50,915 bases of DNA from the NCBI GenBank assembly GCA_003021015.1, contig PXRK01000044.1:1-50915 (forward strand), given 5' to 3'. The notes beneath the pieces are model-generated. The model searched no databases, was not told where the DNA came from, and saw only the letters and a program-made list of their open reading frames with translations. Made by a program: the position numbers and the translations under genes. The stretch is from Halobacteriales archaeon QS_4_66_20 (GTDB lineage Archaea; Halobacteriota; Halobacteria; Halobacteriales; Haloarculaceae). Shown here in pieces: positions 1 through 9,439 of this stretch (position 1 is the first letter of the stretch; every line of letters starts with the position of its first letter).

Positions 1-93
1 CTCACACGTTCGGCATCATTCGATCCTTCCACCTCGCCGGCGAATCGATCGGTTCAGCCATTGATTGTCTCGTTATTGGGTCCTTCCGCAGTT

Positions 94-537
94 CTACATA
101 AGAGCGTTTTTGAGTGTTTGGCGGACAGTTTCGTGAGAAATCGACTCGACGTCGGTTTCGTCGAGGTTTTCGAACTTCTCGGCGAGGACACGGAGACTCC
201 AGCGTGAGCGTCCTTCTGGCGGTTCAGAACAAGCGAGATGAATGAGGGAGGCTTCCTCACGGCCGTCGAGTTTCGTCTCGTAGTTGCGGTCAGGATTTTT
301 GCGTTCAATCGCCTCAATGCGGTCGCGTCCGTGGAATTTTTTGCGTGTTCGCCATGCGGTTGAGCGGCTACAGTCGAGTGCCTCGGCGATTGTCGAGTCA
401 CTCTCTCCGTCATCAGCTTTCAACAAGATACGTGCACGTGTGATCTTCTGTGCGCTGTGTCTGCCGTAGGAAATGATCGATTCCAGTTTTTCTCGCTCTT
501 GTTCTGTGAGATTGATGGGATACTCTGTATCTCCCAT
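94..537 (-). pseudogene. Truncated IS630-type transposase (N-terminal part)
   Basis: The 147-residue reading frame starts with an acidic leader and a helix-turn-helix region of the IS630 kind. It includes an SxxTIAEAL-type recognition helix around residues 45-60 and a second HTH linker ending in ISHETVRQTLK near residue 140. In complete IS630 transposases this is followed by about 200 residues with the DDE catalytic domain. Here the frame stops at 94-96. The other two minus-strand frames also stop (at 54 and at 2-4) with nothing resembling a DDE domain, so the element looks truncated rather than frameshifted. The partner half could only lie beyond the window edge. The A-run at about 110-114 could be a slippery site, but I see no continuing frame. 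Confidence is good for the family and moderate for the truncation. Confidence 0.75.
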
Positions 538-685
538 AGCTAACCGGGATTCGTCTTCCAGAGCATTATGTTTTATCGTATCGTTGACAGCGCACTGGGC
601 TTAACAGTGAGGACAAATGCAAAACACGTAAACAATGGTAGCGACACCCGTTCAACACCCGCAGCCCTCAAGCGAAAATAGGGAG

Positions 686-693
686 TTTAAATA
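686..693 (+). promoter_or_regulatory. Candidate TATA box of the dpp operon
   Basis: The stretch 538-774 between the transposase relic and dppB holds no gene. It contains an AT-rich TTTAAATA at 686-693. A start of transcription about 25 bases downstream would fall near 715. A GAGGTG ribosome-binding site lies just before the dppB ATG at 775, so a short leader is expected. A 16-codon Arg-rich frame at 728-778 overlaps that ATG and is probably chance. Confidence 0.4.
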
Positions 694-774
694 CACCCGA
701 AAAATTATGATACACCCAGACAGCGCTATGGAAACGCGAAATCGACACCAGCGACGACGACGAGGTGGGATCCG

Positions 775-1845
775 ATGAGCAGTCAGTGGCGATATTTCGC
801 GATGCGCGTGTTGTTGATGATCCCCGTTCTGTTTCTGGTGATGACGATGGTGTTCCTGATCATGCGGCTCGGCCCGCTGGACCCCGTGTCGGCGATTCTC
901 GGCCCCGAGGCGGGCGCCGGTGCACGGGCCGACATCAAGGAACGGCTGGGACTGAACAAACCGCTGTGGCAACAGTACATCGACTTCATGTGGACGCTGA
1001 TCTCGTTCGACCTGGGCCAGTCCTGGATCATCCAGCGCGGGCTGTCGACCCGCGAGCTGGTCGCCGCCCGGGCGCCCCGCACCATCTGGCTGGGTTTCTG
1101 GTCGATCACGCTGCCGCTGTTCGTCGGCGTCCCGCTGGGCTTTTACGCCGGCCTGAACTCGAACTCGCTCGGCGACTACTTCGCTTCCTTCATGGGAATC
1201 GTCTGGCAGGCGATGCCCAACTTCTGGCTGGGGATCATGCTGCTGGCCGTGCTCCGGCAGACCGGACCAGGCGGCCAGTTCGGGTTCCTCCCCAACTGGT
1301 ACGAACTCGGGCCCACCACCCAGAGCCTGCTCGGAACGCCCGATCTGGGATTCATGTCGATAGGCTGGCTAGCGGTGATACCCATACCCGTCGGGTTCGA
1401 CATCTGGGTGTTCCTGAGCGCCCTGAAACAGGTCGCACCGGCGGCGTTCGTCCTCGGCTCCGCGTTGATGGTGACGGAGATGCGGATCGGCCGGACGGCC
1501 ACCCTGGAGCAGGTCCACTCCAACTACGTCGAGACGGCGAAAGCCAAGGGCCTGAAAGGCCGGACGATCGTCTGGAAGCACATCTTCCGGAACGCGATGA
1601 TCCCGATGCTGCCGGTCATGTTCTCCGAGATCGGCGTCCTGATCGGCGGCTCGGTGATCATCGAGGAGGTGTTCGCGATCAACGGGCTGGGTCGGCTGTT
1701 CTTCCAGGCCGTTTACCAGAACGACATGCCACTCGCGGGCTCGCTGGTGTTCGTGTTCACGATTATCGCACTCCTGTTCAAAATCCTCGAGGACTTCCTG
1801 TACACAGTCATCGACCCGCGCGTCGGCTTCGAAGGGGAACGGTAA
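775..1845 (+). CDS. dppB: Oligopeptide/dipeptide ABC transporter permease, DppB type
   Basis: Inner-membrane channel subunit of a peptide-type ABC importer (356 residues). An N-terminal membrane segment (about residues 9-31) is followed by the DppB/OppB signature domain with five further membrane spans. The cytoplasmic EAA-type loop is visible around residues 236-262 (YVETAKAKGLKGRTIVWKH), which is where the ATPases dock. Length is close to the family norm. The start at 775 is preceded by GAGGTG. It is the first gene of a tight four-gene operon, with dppC starting one base after the stop. No solute-binding protein gene is visible in the window; the upstream side is occupied by a transposase relic, so the binding protein is either encoded elsewhere or further upstream. 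Confidence 0.92.
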   Translation: MSSQWRYFAMRVLLMIPVLFLVMTMVFLIMRLGPLDPVSAILGPEAGAGARADIKERLGLNKPLWQQYIDFMWTLISFDLGQSWIIQRGLSTRELVAARAPRTIWLGFWSITLPLFVGVPLGFYAGLNSNSLGDYFASFMGIVWQAMPNFWLGIMLLAVLRQTGPGGQFGFLPNWYELGPTTQSLLGTPDLGFMSIGWLAVIPIPVGFDIWVFLSALKQVAPAAFVLGSALMVTEMRIGRTATLEQVHSNYVETAKAKGLKGRTIVWKHIFRNAMIPMLPVMFSEIGVLIGGSVIIEEVFAINGLGRLFFQAVYQNDMPLAGSLVFVFTIIALLFKILEDFLYTVIDPRVGFEGER

Positions 1846-1846
1846 C

Positions 1847-3550
1847 ATGAGCACGAACGACACTGAAGACGATCGAACGCTTCGGGATCGAGTCGCAGAG
1901 AACCCCCGACCGGCGGCCGTCTGGCTCGCTGGCTTCGCGGTGCTGATCCTCCTGGAACTGGGCCGGTTCGCCGACGGGGCGACCAATCTCGGCATCATCG
2001 CCGAACTGGGTGTCGCTGCCGTCGTGGGCACGGCGAAGCTGATCGGTGGCAACGTCGGCAGCACGGTCGCCGACCCGCTGGGACCCGTCGTCTTCGCACT
2101 CACGCTCGTGCTTATCCTGGCGGGGCTCGCGGGCATCATCCGGTCGCTGATCCCGTTCTCGCCGACGAAGACGCTCGACCTCGACGTGCCAGACGCTCGA
2201 CGCGTGCTCGTCGACCGCGTGCTGGTCACGGCCGCCCTCGCCGGGCTCACCGCCCTCCTCATGCTGACGCCGGTCGGCGACGCCGTCGACACCGGCGTCG
2301 CTGCGATCATCAGTGGCCTCGATGCGGCCAGCAACCTTCCGACGATCACGAGCCGCGAACTGATCCCGAACCAGGGTCACCGCCTACCGGAGGGCGGCTG
2401 GGAAGGGACGTTCCTCGGCCTCTCGCCAGCGGTGGCGTGGTTCATCCGCGTCTGCGTCGTCTACGGCTACGCGTTCCTGCTGCTGTACTGGTTCTGGCGT
2501 GGCTACCTGACCTACCGCGACCACTACCGGGAGGCCGACTGGGCGCCGATCGACGACACGACCAACCGCCTGCGCGGGCACCCCTGGGGCCAGGCCGGCC
2601 TCGTCATCGTGATCATGTTCGTCGTGATGGCGGTGTGGGCGCCGGCACTCGGCCCGGTGACTGCCGAGGAAAACCTGTATCAACCGTACCAGAACGAACA
2701 CACGTATCTGAACGATAACGGCGAACTCGAGACGTCCGCTCACGGCACGCTGAACATCCAGACCCGATCGAACGGCGACAGCAACGTCGGACCGTTCTCC
2801 TACGACCAGTACGACCGCTGGGCACCGTTCGGCACGAATTCGGACGGGAAAGACCTGTTCACGTTCCTGATGTACGGGGCGAGAACGTCGTTGGTGATCG
2901 GCCTGCTGGCGACCGGACTCAGCGCCGGGTTCGCGCTAGCGCTTGCGATGGTCACCGCCTACTACCGCGGGCTGGTCGACCTCGTGGCGGTGATCGGGAG
3001 CGACTCGATCCAGTCGGTGCCGTTCATCCTGCTGGTGTTGCTGTTGTTCGTCGTGTTCCGGGAAGCGGATCACCCGATCGTCAGTCTCTACGACGGGGGG
3101 ATCTTACTGGCGCTGATACTCGCCTTTACCTACTGGCCGGCGCTGTGGCGGTCCATACGTGGGCCCTCGCTACAGATCGCCCAGGCAGAGTGGATCGACG
3201 CGGCGAAGAGCTTCGGCCAGCGGCCGAGCGTGACGATGCGCAAGCATATGGCCCCATACGTGGTCATCTACATCATCATCTACGCGTCGCTGGTGCTGGG
3301 GACGATCGTCATCACGACGGCCGCGCTGTCGTTTCTGGGGCTCGGGATCAACCCGCCGACGCCCGAGTGGGGCCGGATGATCGCCGAGGGGCGGTCGTTC
3401 ATCTCGACGAAGTCCTGGCACGTGGCGACGATCCCGGGGATCCTGATCGTGTTCGTCGTCACCGGGTTCAACGCGTTCGGTGACGCGCTCCGGGACGCAA
3501 TGGACGTGCAGGCCGACGTCGGCGGCGAGGGCGGCGGAGGTGGTGCCTGA
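1847..3550 (+). CDS. dppC: Oligopeptide/dipeptide ABC transporter permease, DppC type, with long N-terminal membrane extension
   Basis: Second channel subunit, 567 residues, against about 280-330 in most DppC proteins. The C-terminal 250 residues are the normal DppC domain: FGTNSDGKDLFTFLMYGART near residues 326-345, and an EAA loop around residues 445-465 with EWIDAAKSFGQ. The extra N-terminal 250-300 residues contain about five or six predicted membrane spans and an extracytoplasmic stretch, with no motif I recognise. The protein ends in a Gly-rich tail. The stop overlaps the ATG of the next gene (TGATG), which indicates translational coupling. The long N-terminus could be a haloarchaeal elaboration that anchors or positions the complex; this is inference. 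Confidence 0.9.
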   Translation: MSTNDTEDDRTLRDRVAENPRPAAVWLAGFAVLILLELGRFADGATNLGIIAELGVAAVVGTAKLIGGNVGSTVADPLGPVVFALTLVLILAGLAGIIRSLIPFSPTKTLDLDVPDARRVLVDRVLVTAALAGLTALLMLTPVGDAVDTGVAAIISGLDAASNLPTITSRELIPNQGHRLPEGGWEGTFLGLSPAVAWFIRVCVVYGYAFLLLYWFWRGYLTYRDHYREADWAPIDDTTNRLRGHPWGQAGLVIVIMFVVMAVWAPALGPVTAEENLYQPYQNEHTYLNDNGELETSAHGTLNIQTRSNGDSNVGPFSYDQYDRWAPFGTNSDGKDLFTFLMYGARTSLVIGLLATGLSAGFALALAMVTAYYRGLVDLVAVIGSDSIQSVPFILLVLLLFVVFREADHPIVSLYDGGILLALILAFTYWPALWRSIRGPSLQIAQAEWIDAAKSFGQRPSVTMRKHMAPYVVIYIIIYASLVLGTIVITTAALSFLGLGINPPTPEWGRMIAEGRSFISTKSWHVATIPGILIVFVVTGFNAFGDALRDAMDVQADVGGEGGGGGA

Positions 3551-4890
3551 TGTCGATTGAAACACAGCTACACGACACCGCGAGCAGTCAGGAACCGATC
3601 ATCGACGTGAAGAACCTCCAGACGGCGTTCTTCACGGACAAGGAGACGATTCTGGCCGTCGACGGGGTCTCGTTCGCGATCCGACCCGGGCAGACGGTCG
3701 GGATCGTCGGCGAGAGCGGGTCCGGCAAGAGCGTCACCGCCCGCTCGATCATGCGGCTGATCGAGAGTCCGGGTCGGATCCTGGAGGGCAGCAGCATCCG
3801 CTTCACCCGGACCGGGACCGTCCAGACGTTCGCAACCAAGTTCGACGGCCAGGTCGTCGACGTCACGAAACTGGAAAACGAGTACAGCCCGGCGCAGCTG
3901 CTGGAGGACCCCTCGGTCGACGCGACGCCCCAGGAGTTCGACTGCGACCACGTCTCGGAGGTTTCGCTCGCGGACGTGCTCGCGAGCGGGTACGCGGACG
4001 ACCTCGGCATCATCGACGAGGACGACTGCGTGTTCGTGACCGGCGGCACCCCGCAGAACCCCACGGACGGGTTCGTCGAGATCACCCGCGTCAGCGGCGA
4101 GGCCAAGCGCCTCATGCGGGGCGGCCGGATCGGCATGATCTTCCAGGACCCGCTGACCAGCCTCAACCCCGTGTACACGGTCGGCAACCAGATCAAGGAG
4201 TCGCTGCGGCTCCACCAGGGGCTGCGCGGCCGGGAGGCAACAGAGGAGGCGGCGAACCTGCTGGAGGCGGTCGGCATCCCGGACGCCCGCCGGCGGGTCG
4301 AGGAGTACCCCCACGAGTTCTCCGGCGGAATGCGCCAGCGGGCGGTTATCGCGATGGCGCTGGCCTGCGAGCCGGAGGTGCTGATCTGTGACGAGCCGAC
4401 GACGGCGCTTGACGTCACGATCCAGGCTCAGATCCTCGAACTGCTCGCGGACATCCAGGAGGAGCGGGACCTGGCGATCGTGTTCATCACCCACGACATG
4501 GGCGTCATCGCAAACGTCACGGACAAGGTAAACGTCATGTACGCGGGCGAGATCATCGAAACGGCAGGCGTAGAGCGGCTGTTCGAGAACCCGAAACACC
4601 CCTACACCCGGGGGCTGCTGGAGTCGATCCCAGGGAGCCAGACGGGCGAGAAGCTGCGGACGATCGACGGCAACGTGCCGACGCCCACCGAGCCGGCGAC
4701 GGACTGCCGGTTCGCGCCGCGCTGCCCCAAGGAGTTCGACGAGTGTACGCAGATCCACCCCGAACTGGTGCCGGTCGACGGGGAGGACGAGGACCACGTC
4801 ACCGCCTGCCTGCTGTATCCCGAGGACCGCTCGACGCCGCAGGCCGTCGAGTACCACCAGCGCCAAGCCAGGGGAGGTGAGGACCGATGA
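3550..4890 (+). CDS. dppD: Oligopeptide/dipeptide ABC transporter ATP-binding protein, DppD type
   Basis: Cytoplasmic ATPase subunit, 446 residues. Walker A is GESGSGKS near residues 54-61, the Q-loop [12 protein letters not shown] is near 197-208, the signature FSGGMRQRA is near 257-265, and Walker [12 protein letters not shown] is near 278-288. The C-terminal oligopeptide-transporter domain has the usual [14 protein letters not shown] cysteine cluster. About 100 extra residues sit between the first beta sheet and the Q-loop (about residues 85-185), making it longer than the usual 320-350. It overlaps dppC by one base and dppF by four, so the operon is translated as a unit. Confidence 0.92.
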   Translation: MSIETQLHDTASSQEPIIDVKNLQTAFFTDKETILAVDGVSFAIRPGQTVGIVGESGSGKSVTARSIMRLIESPGRILEGSSIRFTRTGTVQTFATKFDGQVVDVTKLENEYSPAQLLEDPSVDATPQEFDCDHVSEVSLADVLASGYADDLGIIDEDDCVFVTGGTPQNPTDGFVEITRVSGEAKRLMRGGRIGMIFQDPLTSLNPVYTVGNQIKESLRLHQGLRGREATEEAANLLEAVGIPDARRRVEEYPHEFSGGMRQRAVIAMALACEPEVLICDEPTTALDVTIQAQILELLADIQEERDLAIVFITHDMGVIANVTDKVNVMYAGEIIETAGVERLFENPKHPYTRGLLESIPGSQTGEKLRTIDGNVPTPTEPATDCRFAPRCPKEFDECTQIHPELVPVDGEDEDHVTACLLYPEDRSTPQAVEYHQRQARGGEDR

Positions 4891-6239
4891 GCCAGGACGC
4901 CATCCACCCCGAGACCGACGTCGAGACGGCCGGCTCGCCCGAGGAGGACGTGATGGTGGAGGTCCGGAACCTGAAAACCTACTACGGCGGGGACAAACCC
5001 GGACCGTTCGGTGGCCGCCCGGTGCGCGCCGTCGATGGCGTCACCTTCGACATCAGGCGCGGGGAGACGCTCGGGCTGGTCGGCGAGTCGGGCTGTGGGA
5101 AGACGACGCTGGGCCGCACGCTGATCCAGCTAGAGAACGCGACCGATGGGACCATCCGGTTCGACGGGACCGACATCACGACGCTGAACGGCTACGAGCT
5201 CAAGCAATGGCGGCGCAACGCCCAGATGGTGTTCCAGGATCCCGACTCGAGCCTCAACGACCGGATGACGGTCGGCGAGATCGTCCGGGAACCGCTGGAC
5301 GTCCACGAGTGGGGGACGCCCCGCGAACGCCGCCAGCGCGTCCGCGACCTGCTCGACACGGTCGGCCTCCAGCGCGAGCACTACTACCGCTACCCCCACC
5401 AGTTCTCCGGCGGGCAGCGCCAGCGCATCGGCATCGCCCGGACGCTCGCGCTGGAGCCGGAGTTCATCGTGCTCGACGAGCCGGTCAGCGCGCTGGACGT
5501 CTCCGTGCAGGCCGAGGTGATCAACCTGCTCGAAGAGCTCCAGGACGATTTCGGGCTGACGTACCTGTTCATCGCCCACGACCTGAGCGTCGTCCGGCAC
5601 ATCTGTGACCGCGTCGCGGTGATGTACCTGGGCAACATCATGGAACTGGGGCCGACCGAGGAGCTGTTCTCGGACCCGGCCAACCCCTACACCCACTCGC
5701 TGTTATCGGCGATCCCGGAGCCGGATCCGACCTCCGACGCGGAGCGGATCACGCTCCACGGGACGCCGCCGAACCCCCGGTATCCGCCGGACGGCTGCCC
5801 GTTCAGTACGCGCTGCCCGGCCCGGATCCGTCCGCCGGGGTACGATGACCTCGACGACGAGGTCTGGCAAGCGATCACCACGCTGGAGGAGATCCTCCGC
5901 GAGCGGATGCGGGCCGACCGCAGCATCAAAGACCGGGTGCGCGGGATGCTCGGCCTCGAGACACGGTACAGCACGATCGACGAGATTTACGATGAGGCGT
6001 TCGGCGACGTCAGGGTGCCGAGTCGCATCGAGCCGACGCTCGACGACGTGGCCGAACACGTCAGCGCGAACAACGAGAGCGACGCGCTGGAGGTGCTGAA
6101 AGAGGAGTTCAGTGGCGCCTGCCAGAAACAGAAACCGGAGTACTACACCGTCAGCAACTCCGGGCGCCGGAGCTACTGTCACCGCCACGACCCCGAGTAT
6201 CGCAGCCCGGAACAGACCTTAGACGACAGACACCGATAG
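4887..6239 (+). CDS. dppF: Oligopeptide/dipeptide ABC transporter ATP-binding protein, DppF type
   Basis: Second ATPase subunit, 450 residues. It has Walker [10 protein letters not shown]-loop [11 protein letters not shown], signature [10 protein letters not shown] and Walker [13 protein letters not shown]. The C-terminal cysteine cluster is unusually spread out: CPFSTRC is followed by an inserted stretch of roughly 120 mostly charged residues before the last cysteines (GACQKQ and SYCHRH). In typical DppF the cysteines lie within about 20 residues. The ATG overlaps the dppD stop (ATGA). It closes the importer operon; a small membrane-protein gene follows five bases later and may be co-transcribed. 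Confidence 0.92.
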   Translation: MSQDAIHPETDVETAGSPEEDVMVEVRNLKTYYGGDKPGPFGGRPVRAVDGVTFDIRRGETLGLVGESGCGKTTLGRTLIQLENATDGTIRFDGTDITTLNGYELKQWRRNAQMVFQDPDSSLNDRMTVGEIVREPLDVHEWGTPRERRQRVRDLLDTVGLQREHYYRYPHQFSGGQRQRIGIARTLALEPEFIVLDEPVSALDVSVQAEVINLLEELQDDFGLTYLFIAHDLSVVRHICDRVAVMYLGNIMELGPTEELFSDPANPYTHSLLSAIPEPDPTSDAERITLHGTPPNPRYPPDGCPFSTRCPARIRPPGYDDLDDEVWQAITTLEEILRERMRADRSIKDRVRGMLGLETRYSTIDEIYDEAFGDVRVPSRIEPTLDDVAEHVSANNESDALEVLKEEFSGACQKQKPEYYTVSNSGRRSYCHRHDPEYRSPEQTLDDRHR

Positions 6240-6243
6240 CCGC

Positions 6244-6687
6244 ATGGATCGATCGCTCGGGGAACGCCTCCAGCTACGGACGATCGCCCTGACACACGCG
6301 CTCACGTACGCCCTGGCGGTGGCCGGCGTCGCGACGGCCGGCGCGCTCGTGATCGGGGTCGTGACTGGCGGCGGGCTGGTCCACGCGAAGATTGCGCTGT
6401 TCGTCGTCGGCTGGCTGGTGATGGGGTACGCGGTGGTCCGGCTGTGGCCGTCGGAGCCGGGCGACCTGCAGGGGAAGTCCGGCTCGGTTGACCCGACGGG
6501 GGAGACGATCGCGTCGGACGCAGCCAAAACCCGGTTCCAGGAGCTCGTCAACGGACTGCCGCCGGTCAGGTGGCTCCCGCCGCCGCGGCCGTGGCTACAG
6601 CTCACCGACGAGTTCAAGCTGTTTCTCGGGAGCCTCCTGATCCTGCTGGCGTCGTTTCTGATGGAGACGGTGTTCGGGATTGCTTGA
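6244..6687 (+). CDS. Small conserved haloarchaeal membrane protein
   Basis: 147 residues with three predicted membrane spans: about residues 15-40, 47-66 and 128-146. The middle portion is hydrophilic and Pro-rich (PPVRWLPPPRPW). I recognise no enzymatic motif. It starts five bases after dppF, suggesting it is the last gene of the dpp transcript. Downstream of its stop is a perfect hairpin. Function unknown; the position only suggests a link to the peptide importer. Confidence 0.7.
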   Translation: MDRSLGERLQLRTIALTHALTYALAVAGVATAGALVIGVVTGGGLVHAKIALFVVGWLVMGYAVVRLWPSEPGDLQGKSGSVDPTGETIASDAAKTRFQELVNGLPPVRWLPPPRPWLQLTDEFKLFLGSLLILLASFLMETVFGIA

Positions 6688-6708
6688 TACTGATTACAAC
6701 AATCAGTA
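6688..6708 (+). terminator. Hairpin directly after the dpp operon
   Basis: TACTGATT and AATCAGTA form a perfect 8-bp stem around a 5-base loop, starting right at the stop codon. No U-tract follows, so a role in archaeal termination is only suggested by position. Confidence 0.35.
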
Positions 6709-6772
6709 CGACCCGGTCGGCTGCCGGTGCATCTCTCAAAAGGATTAACTGACTCGTCCTCGGAGTGGGCGT

Positions 6773-7300
6773 ATGGTAGACACGACGGAGGAGGGCGAAA
6801 TTCCACCCGAGGAGCGCATCCGGGACGAGATGGGCGTCCGCGGCGAGGCCTGGCAGCAGACGAACGAGGAGATGGAACTGCTCGCCGACGAGCGTCGCGA
6901 GGAAGGGTGGGAGGCCGTCACGATCCCGGCGCTGCACACGTCGATCGTCACCAAAGACATGGGCGACGACGACGAGTTCGGGATCGAGTACGTGCTCCCC
7001 GACAACTACGCCGGGGAGTTCACCGAGTCGTTCGATCCCGACGCTGTCTCGGAGTACCAGGTCTACCGGACGATCGCCAACCAGAACGTGTTCCAGGTGA
7101 TCGAACTGCTGACCCCCGAAATCGAGACGGTCATCATGATCGCGGGTATGTACGAACTCCGCCACGTCGGCGGAATCAAACAGAACGCCGAGGAGGAGGG
7201 GGAGCTGTACACGTTCGTCCGGACGATCGACGGGACCCGTCTGGGCATGCTCAAACACAACGACTACCAGCCGCTGCTTCCCCGCCCCGGCGCGGAGTGA
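6773..7300 (+). CDS. Conserved haloarchaeal protein of unknown function
   Basis: A soluble, strongly acidic protein of 175 residues with no signal peptide, membrane span or cysteine motif. The C-terminal two thirds alternate beta-like segments, with a run ETVIMIAGMYELRHVGG around residues 120-136 that looks like a folded core. I recognise the type as a haloarchaeal conserved hypothetical but cannot assign a role. It lies convergent to the lipid-kinase-like gene with only 42 bases between. Confidence 0.65.
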   Translation: MVDTTEEGEIPPEERIRDEMGVRGEAWQQTNEEMELLADERREEGWEAVTIPALHTSIVTKDMGDDDEFGIEYVLPDNYAGEFTESFDPDAVSEYQVYRTIANQNVFQVIELLTPEIETVIMIAGMYELRHVGGIKQNAEEEGELYTFVRTIDGTRLGMLKHNDYQPLLPRPGAE

Positions 7301-7342
7301 GCGCCGCAGAGTCCCCGCCGGTCATTTTTTTCGCACTGTCCG

Positions 7343-8254
7343 TCACTCGACGCCGGGATCGAGCTGGTAGCCCTCTCCGACGGCGACCGAAAGGGTGCTG
7401 GGCCGGATATCGACCGAGAGGTTGTCGCGTTCGATGATCTCGCCGTCGAGGCTGAACTGCCGGGACTGCGGATCGTGGACCTCGATCCGTAGCGACGGCG
7501 TCCGCGTGCGGACAATCGCGTCGGACTCGCCACCCAGCAACTGATCGGCGACCGCCTCGCTCATCAGGTCCAGCGTCGAAACGTCCTCGACGATCGTCAC
7601 CTCGAACAGCCCGTCCTCCATGTTGGCCTGGGTGTCACCACCGGCCGCGAACCGCCGGCCGTTGCCGATCAGGACGGCGAGCGCGTCGCCGCGCCAGGCT
7701 GGCGAGCGGTCGCCGCCCTCCTCTGTCTCGACGGTGAGGCTCATCGAGTCGAACTCGACCATCGACTTGAGGGTCGTCACCACGTAGGCGACCACGCCGA
7801 GCCTGTCTTTCATATCGGGGTCGGTCTTGCTGCTCGAATCGGAGGTCAGCCCGGCGACACAGGAGTTGACGAACGCGTGGCCGTCGGCTTCTCCGAGGTC
7901 GATCCACCGGCGTTCGCCCTCCTCGATAACGTTGAACGCGGCATCGAGGTCCGTGATGCCGAGCTGGCCGGCGAAGTTGTTGCCCGTTCCGACGGGAACG
8001 ATGCCGAGGGTAACGCGGTCGAACGCCCCGGCCTTGTCGATGCCGCGGACGACCTCGTTGACGGTGCCGTCGCCGCCGGCGGCGACGATCTGTTCCGCGC
8101 CGGCCTCGGCAGCCTCCCTGGCGAGGTCGACGCCGTCGCCTTTGGCCTCGGTCCGTTCGACCCGGTGGTCGAGCACCTGGGCTCTGTCGGTGACTGCGTC
8201 GGCGTGGTCGCCGGTCCCACTCTTCGGATTCAGGATGATAACTGTCTCTGACAT
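7343..8254 (-). CDS. Diacylglycerol kinase-like lipid kinase (YegS/DgkB family)
   Basis: 303 residues. The DAGK catalytic domain starts at the N-terminus with IILNPKSG and carries the nucleotide-binding GGDGT motif at residues 60-64, followed by the conserved PVGTGNNFA around 87-95. The C-terminal half is the beta-sandwich typical of YegS/BmrU proteins. Length matches the family (about 300). Members phosphorylate diacylglycerol or other lipids, and archaeal members probably act on membrane lipid precursors; the substrate cannot be read from the sequence. The ATG at 8252-8254 begins MSETVIILNP. A tandem-repeat tract lies just upstream. Confidence 0.88.
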   Translation of the reverse strand: MSETVIILNPKSGTGDHADAVTDRAQVLDHRVERTEAKGDGVDLAREAAEAGAEQIVAAGGDGTVNEVVRGIDKAGAFDRVTLGIVPVGTGNNFAGQLGITDLDAAFNVIEEGERRWIDLGEADGHAFVNSCVAGLTSDSSSKTDPDMKDRLGVVAYVVTTLKSMVEFDSMSLTVETEEGGDRSPAWRGDALAVLIGNGRRFAAGGDTQANMEDGLFEVTIVEDVSTLDLMSEAVADQLLGGESDAIVRTRTPSLRIEVHDPQSRQFSLDGEIIERDNLSVDIRPSTLSVAVGEGYQLDPGVE

Positions 8255-8343
8255 GCTCCCTCGGTGGACAACCGTGCCGCGGGAACGCTCCGCCGCAAGC
8301 AGACGCCGTCGGTCGTCGGTCCCGGCGCCCGCGTTCGTCTCCC

Positions 8344-8433
8344 GAGCTGTCGACGGCCGAGCTGTCGACGGCCGAGCTGTCGACGGCCGAGCTGTCGACG
8401 GCCGGGCTGTCGACGGCCGGGCTGTCGACGGCC
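8344..8433. repeat. Tandem repeat, six copies of a 15-bp unit
   Basis: Unit GAGCTGTCGACGGCC. Copies 1-4 are identical; copies 5-6 have GGG instead of GAG, and a degenerate seventh follows. Each unit contains a GTCGAC palindrome. It sits in the gap between the PRC-barrel gene and the lipid-kinase-like gene, both on the minus strand, so it is in the 5' region of the latter. Confidence 0.95.
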
Positions 8434-8463
8434 CGGCTGGTCGACTCGCCGCCTCGTCCGGGA

Positions 8464-8703
8464 TTATCGATTCAGACGGATCTCGTCGTCGGTAATCGTG
8501 TCGATGCGGGACTGTTTCAGCGGGTAATCGTCCGCTTCGATGTCGTCCCAGCCGAGCGCCGACTTGACCTTGTCGGTCAGCCCGGGGTCGGGATTGACGT
8601 ACAGCGTGTCGTTTCTGACGCCCGAAACCATGCCGACCGTGTCGCCGTTCTGGTTGACCACGTGCTTGCCCTCGTCGTCGTCCGTGATTGTCTGTCGAGC
8701 CAT
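8464..8703 (-). CDS. Small PRC-barrel-like protein
   Basis: 79 residues starting MARQTITDDDEGK. The pattern is a short beta barrel: GKHVVNQNGDTVGMVSGVRNDTLYVNPDPG, then an acidic helix and a last strand pair ending DDEIRLNR. PRC-barrel domains act in RNA processing or as small adaptors. It is a paralogue of the gene at 14583-14828, which shares the layout 'D...G..VG.V..V....YV.PDPG' and a similar tail. The longer frame running upstream to 8943 is not used, since the conserved part begins at this ATG and the extension overlaps the cyclophilin gene. Confidence 0.75.
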   Translation of the reverse strand: MARQTITDDDEGKHVVNQNGDTVGMVSGVRNDTLYVNPDPGLTDKVKSALGWDDIEADDYPLKQSRIDTITDDEIRLNR

Positions 8704-8851
8704 GACGGTCGATAGTACGACGAACCCGTATTTTGTTAATAGCAGTGTTACGGAAGTAGGGCCTGGTTCCCCGCCGCAGTCCGACGGTACGATCGGCTTA
8801 TCGGGCGGTTGGACCGTCCAACAGCGACCGGCCGTGGCCCTCCGGTTCGGG

Positions 8852-9364
8852 TTACCGGTGGATCTCGACGTTCTCCAGGGACACGTCCGTTTTGGGTTTG
8901 TCGTTGCGGTCGGTTTCGACGTTGCCGATCTCCCTGACGACATCCATGCCGTCGATCACCTCGCCGAAGACGGCGTGGCGGTCGTCGAGGTGTGGCTGGG
9001 CATCGAGCGTGATGAAAAACTGCGAGCCGTTCGTGTCGGGGCCGCTGTTGGCCATCGAGACGATCCCGGGGTCGTCGTGGCGCAGGTCGTCGTGGAACTC
9101 GTCGTCGAACTCGTAGCCGGGGCCGCCACGGCCGGTGCCGGTCGGGTCGCCGGTCTGGATCATGAACCCCTCGATCACGCGGTGAAAGAGAACGTCGTCG
9201 TACAGCGGACCGTCGACCGTCTCGCCGGTCTCGGGATGGGTCCACTCCCGCTCGCCGGTCGCCAGGCCGACGAAGTTCTCGACGGTCCGGGGCGCCCGCT
9301 CGTCGAACAGTTTGATCTCGATGTCTCCCTTCGATGTCTCGAGCGTCGCAGTCAGATCGCTCAT
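8852..9364 (-). CDS. Peptidyl-prolyl cis-trans isomerase, cyclophilin type
   Basis: 170 residues, a complete single-domain cyclophilin. Recognisable blocks are FDERAPRTVENFVGLA (residues 19-34), FHRVIEGFMIQTGDPTGTGRGGPGY (catalytic Arg and Gln), FHDDLRHDDPGIVSMANSGPDTNGSQFFIT and the closing HAVFGEVIDGMDVV. It catalyses proline isomerisation during protein folding in the cytoplasm. It is followed downstream by the PRC-barrel gene 148 bases away. Start at 9362-9364. Confidence 0.95.
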   Translation of the reverse strand: MSDLTATLETSKGDIEIKLFDERAPRTVENFVGLATGEREWTHPETGETVDGPLYDDVLFHRVIEGFMIQTGDPTGTGRGGPGYEFDDEFHDDLRHDDPGIVSMANSGPDTNGSQFFITLDAQPHLDDRHAVFGEVIDGMDVVREIGNVETDRNDKPKTDVSLENVEIHR

Positions 9365-9439
9365 ACCGCTACTCGGCGGGGGACACGCAAATGCGTGCCG
9401 CTTCTCGCTCTCGCCGGTCTGGCCGGGTTGCTGGAGTTG

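Noticed and set aside
54-413. Second minus-strand frame overlapping the transposase, as a possible frameshift partner
   Set aside because: Its protein has no DDE or other transposase motif and stops at 54.
728-778. 16-codon Arg-rich leader frame overlapping the dppB start
   Set aside because: Very short and only explained by local sequence; no conserved leader peptide is known for this operon.
8344-8433. Possible CRISPR-like array
   Set aside because: The units are directly adjacent with no unique spacers, and no cas genes are present.
8264-8527. Frame with repeated CRRP units across the 15-bp repeat
   Set aside because: It exists only because the repeat unit length is a multiple of three; Cys/Arg-rich composition is not haloarchaeal.
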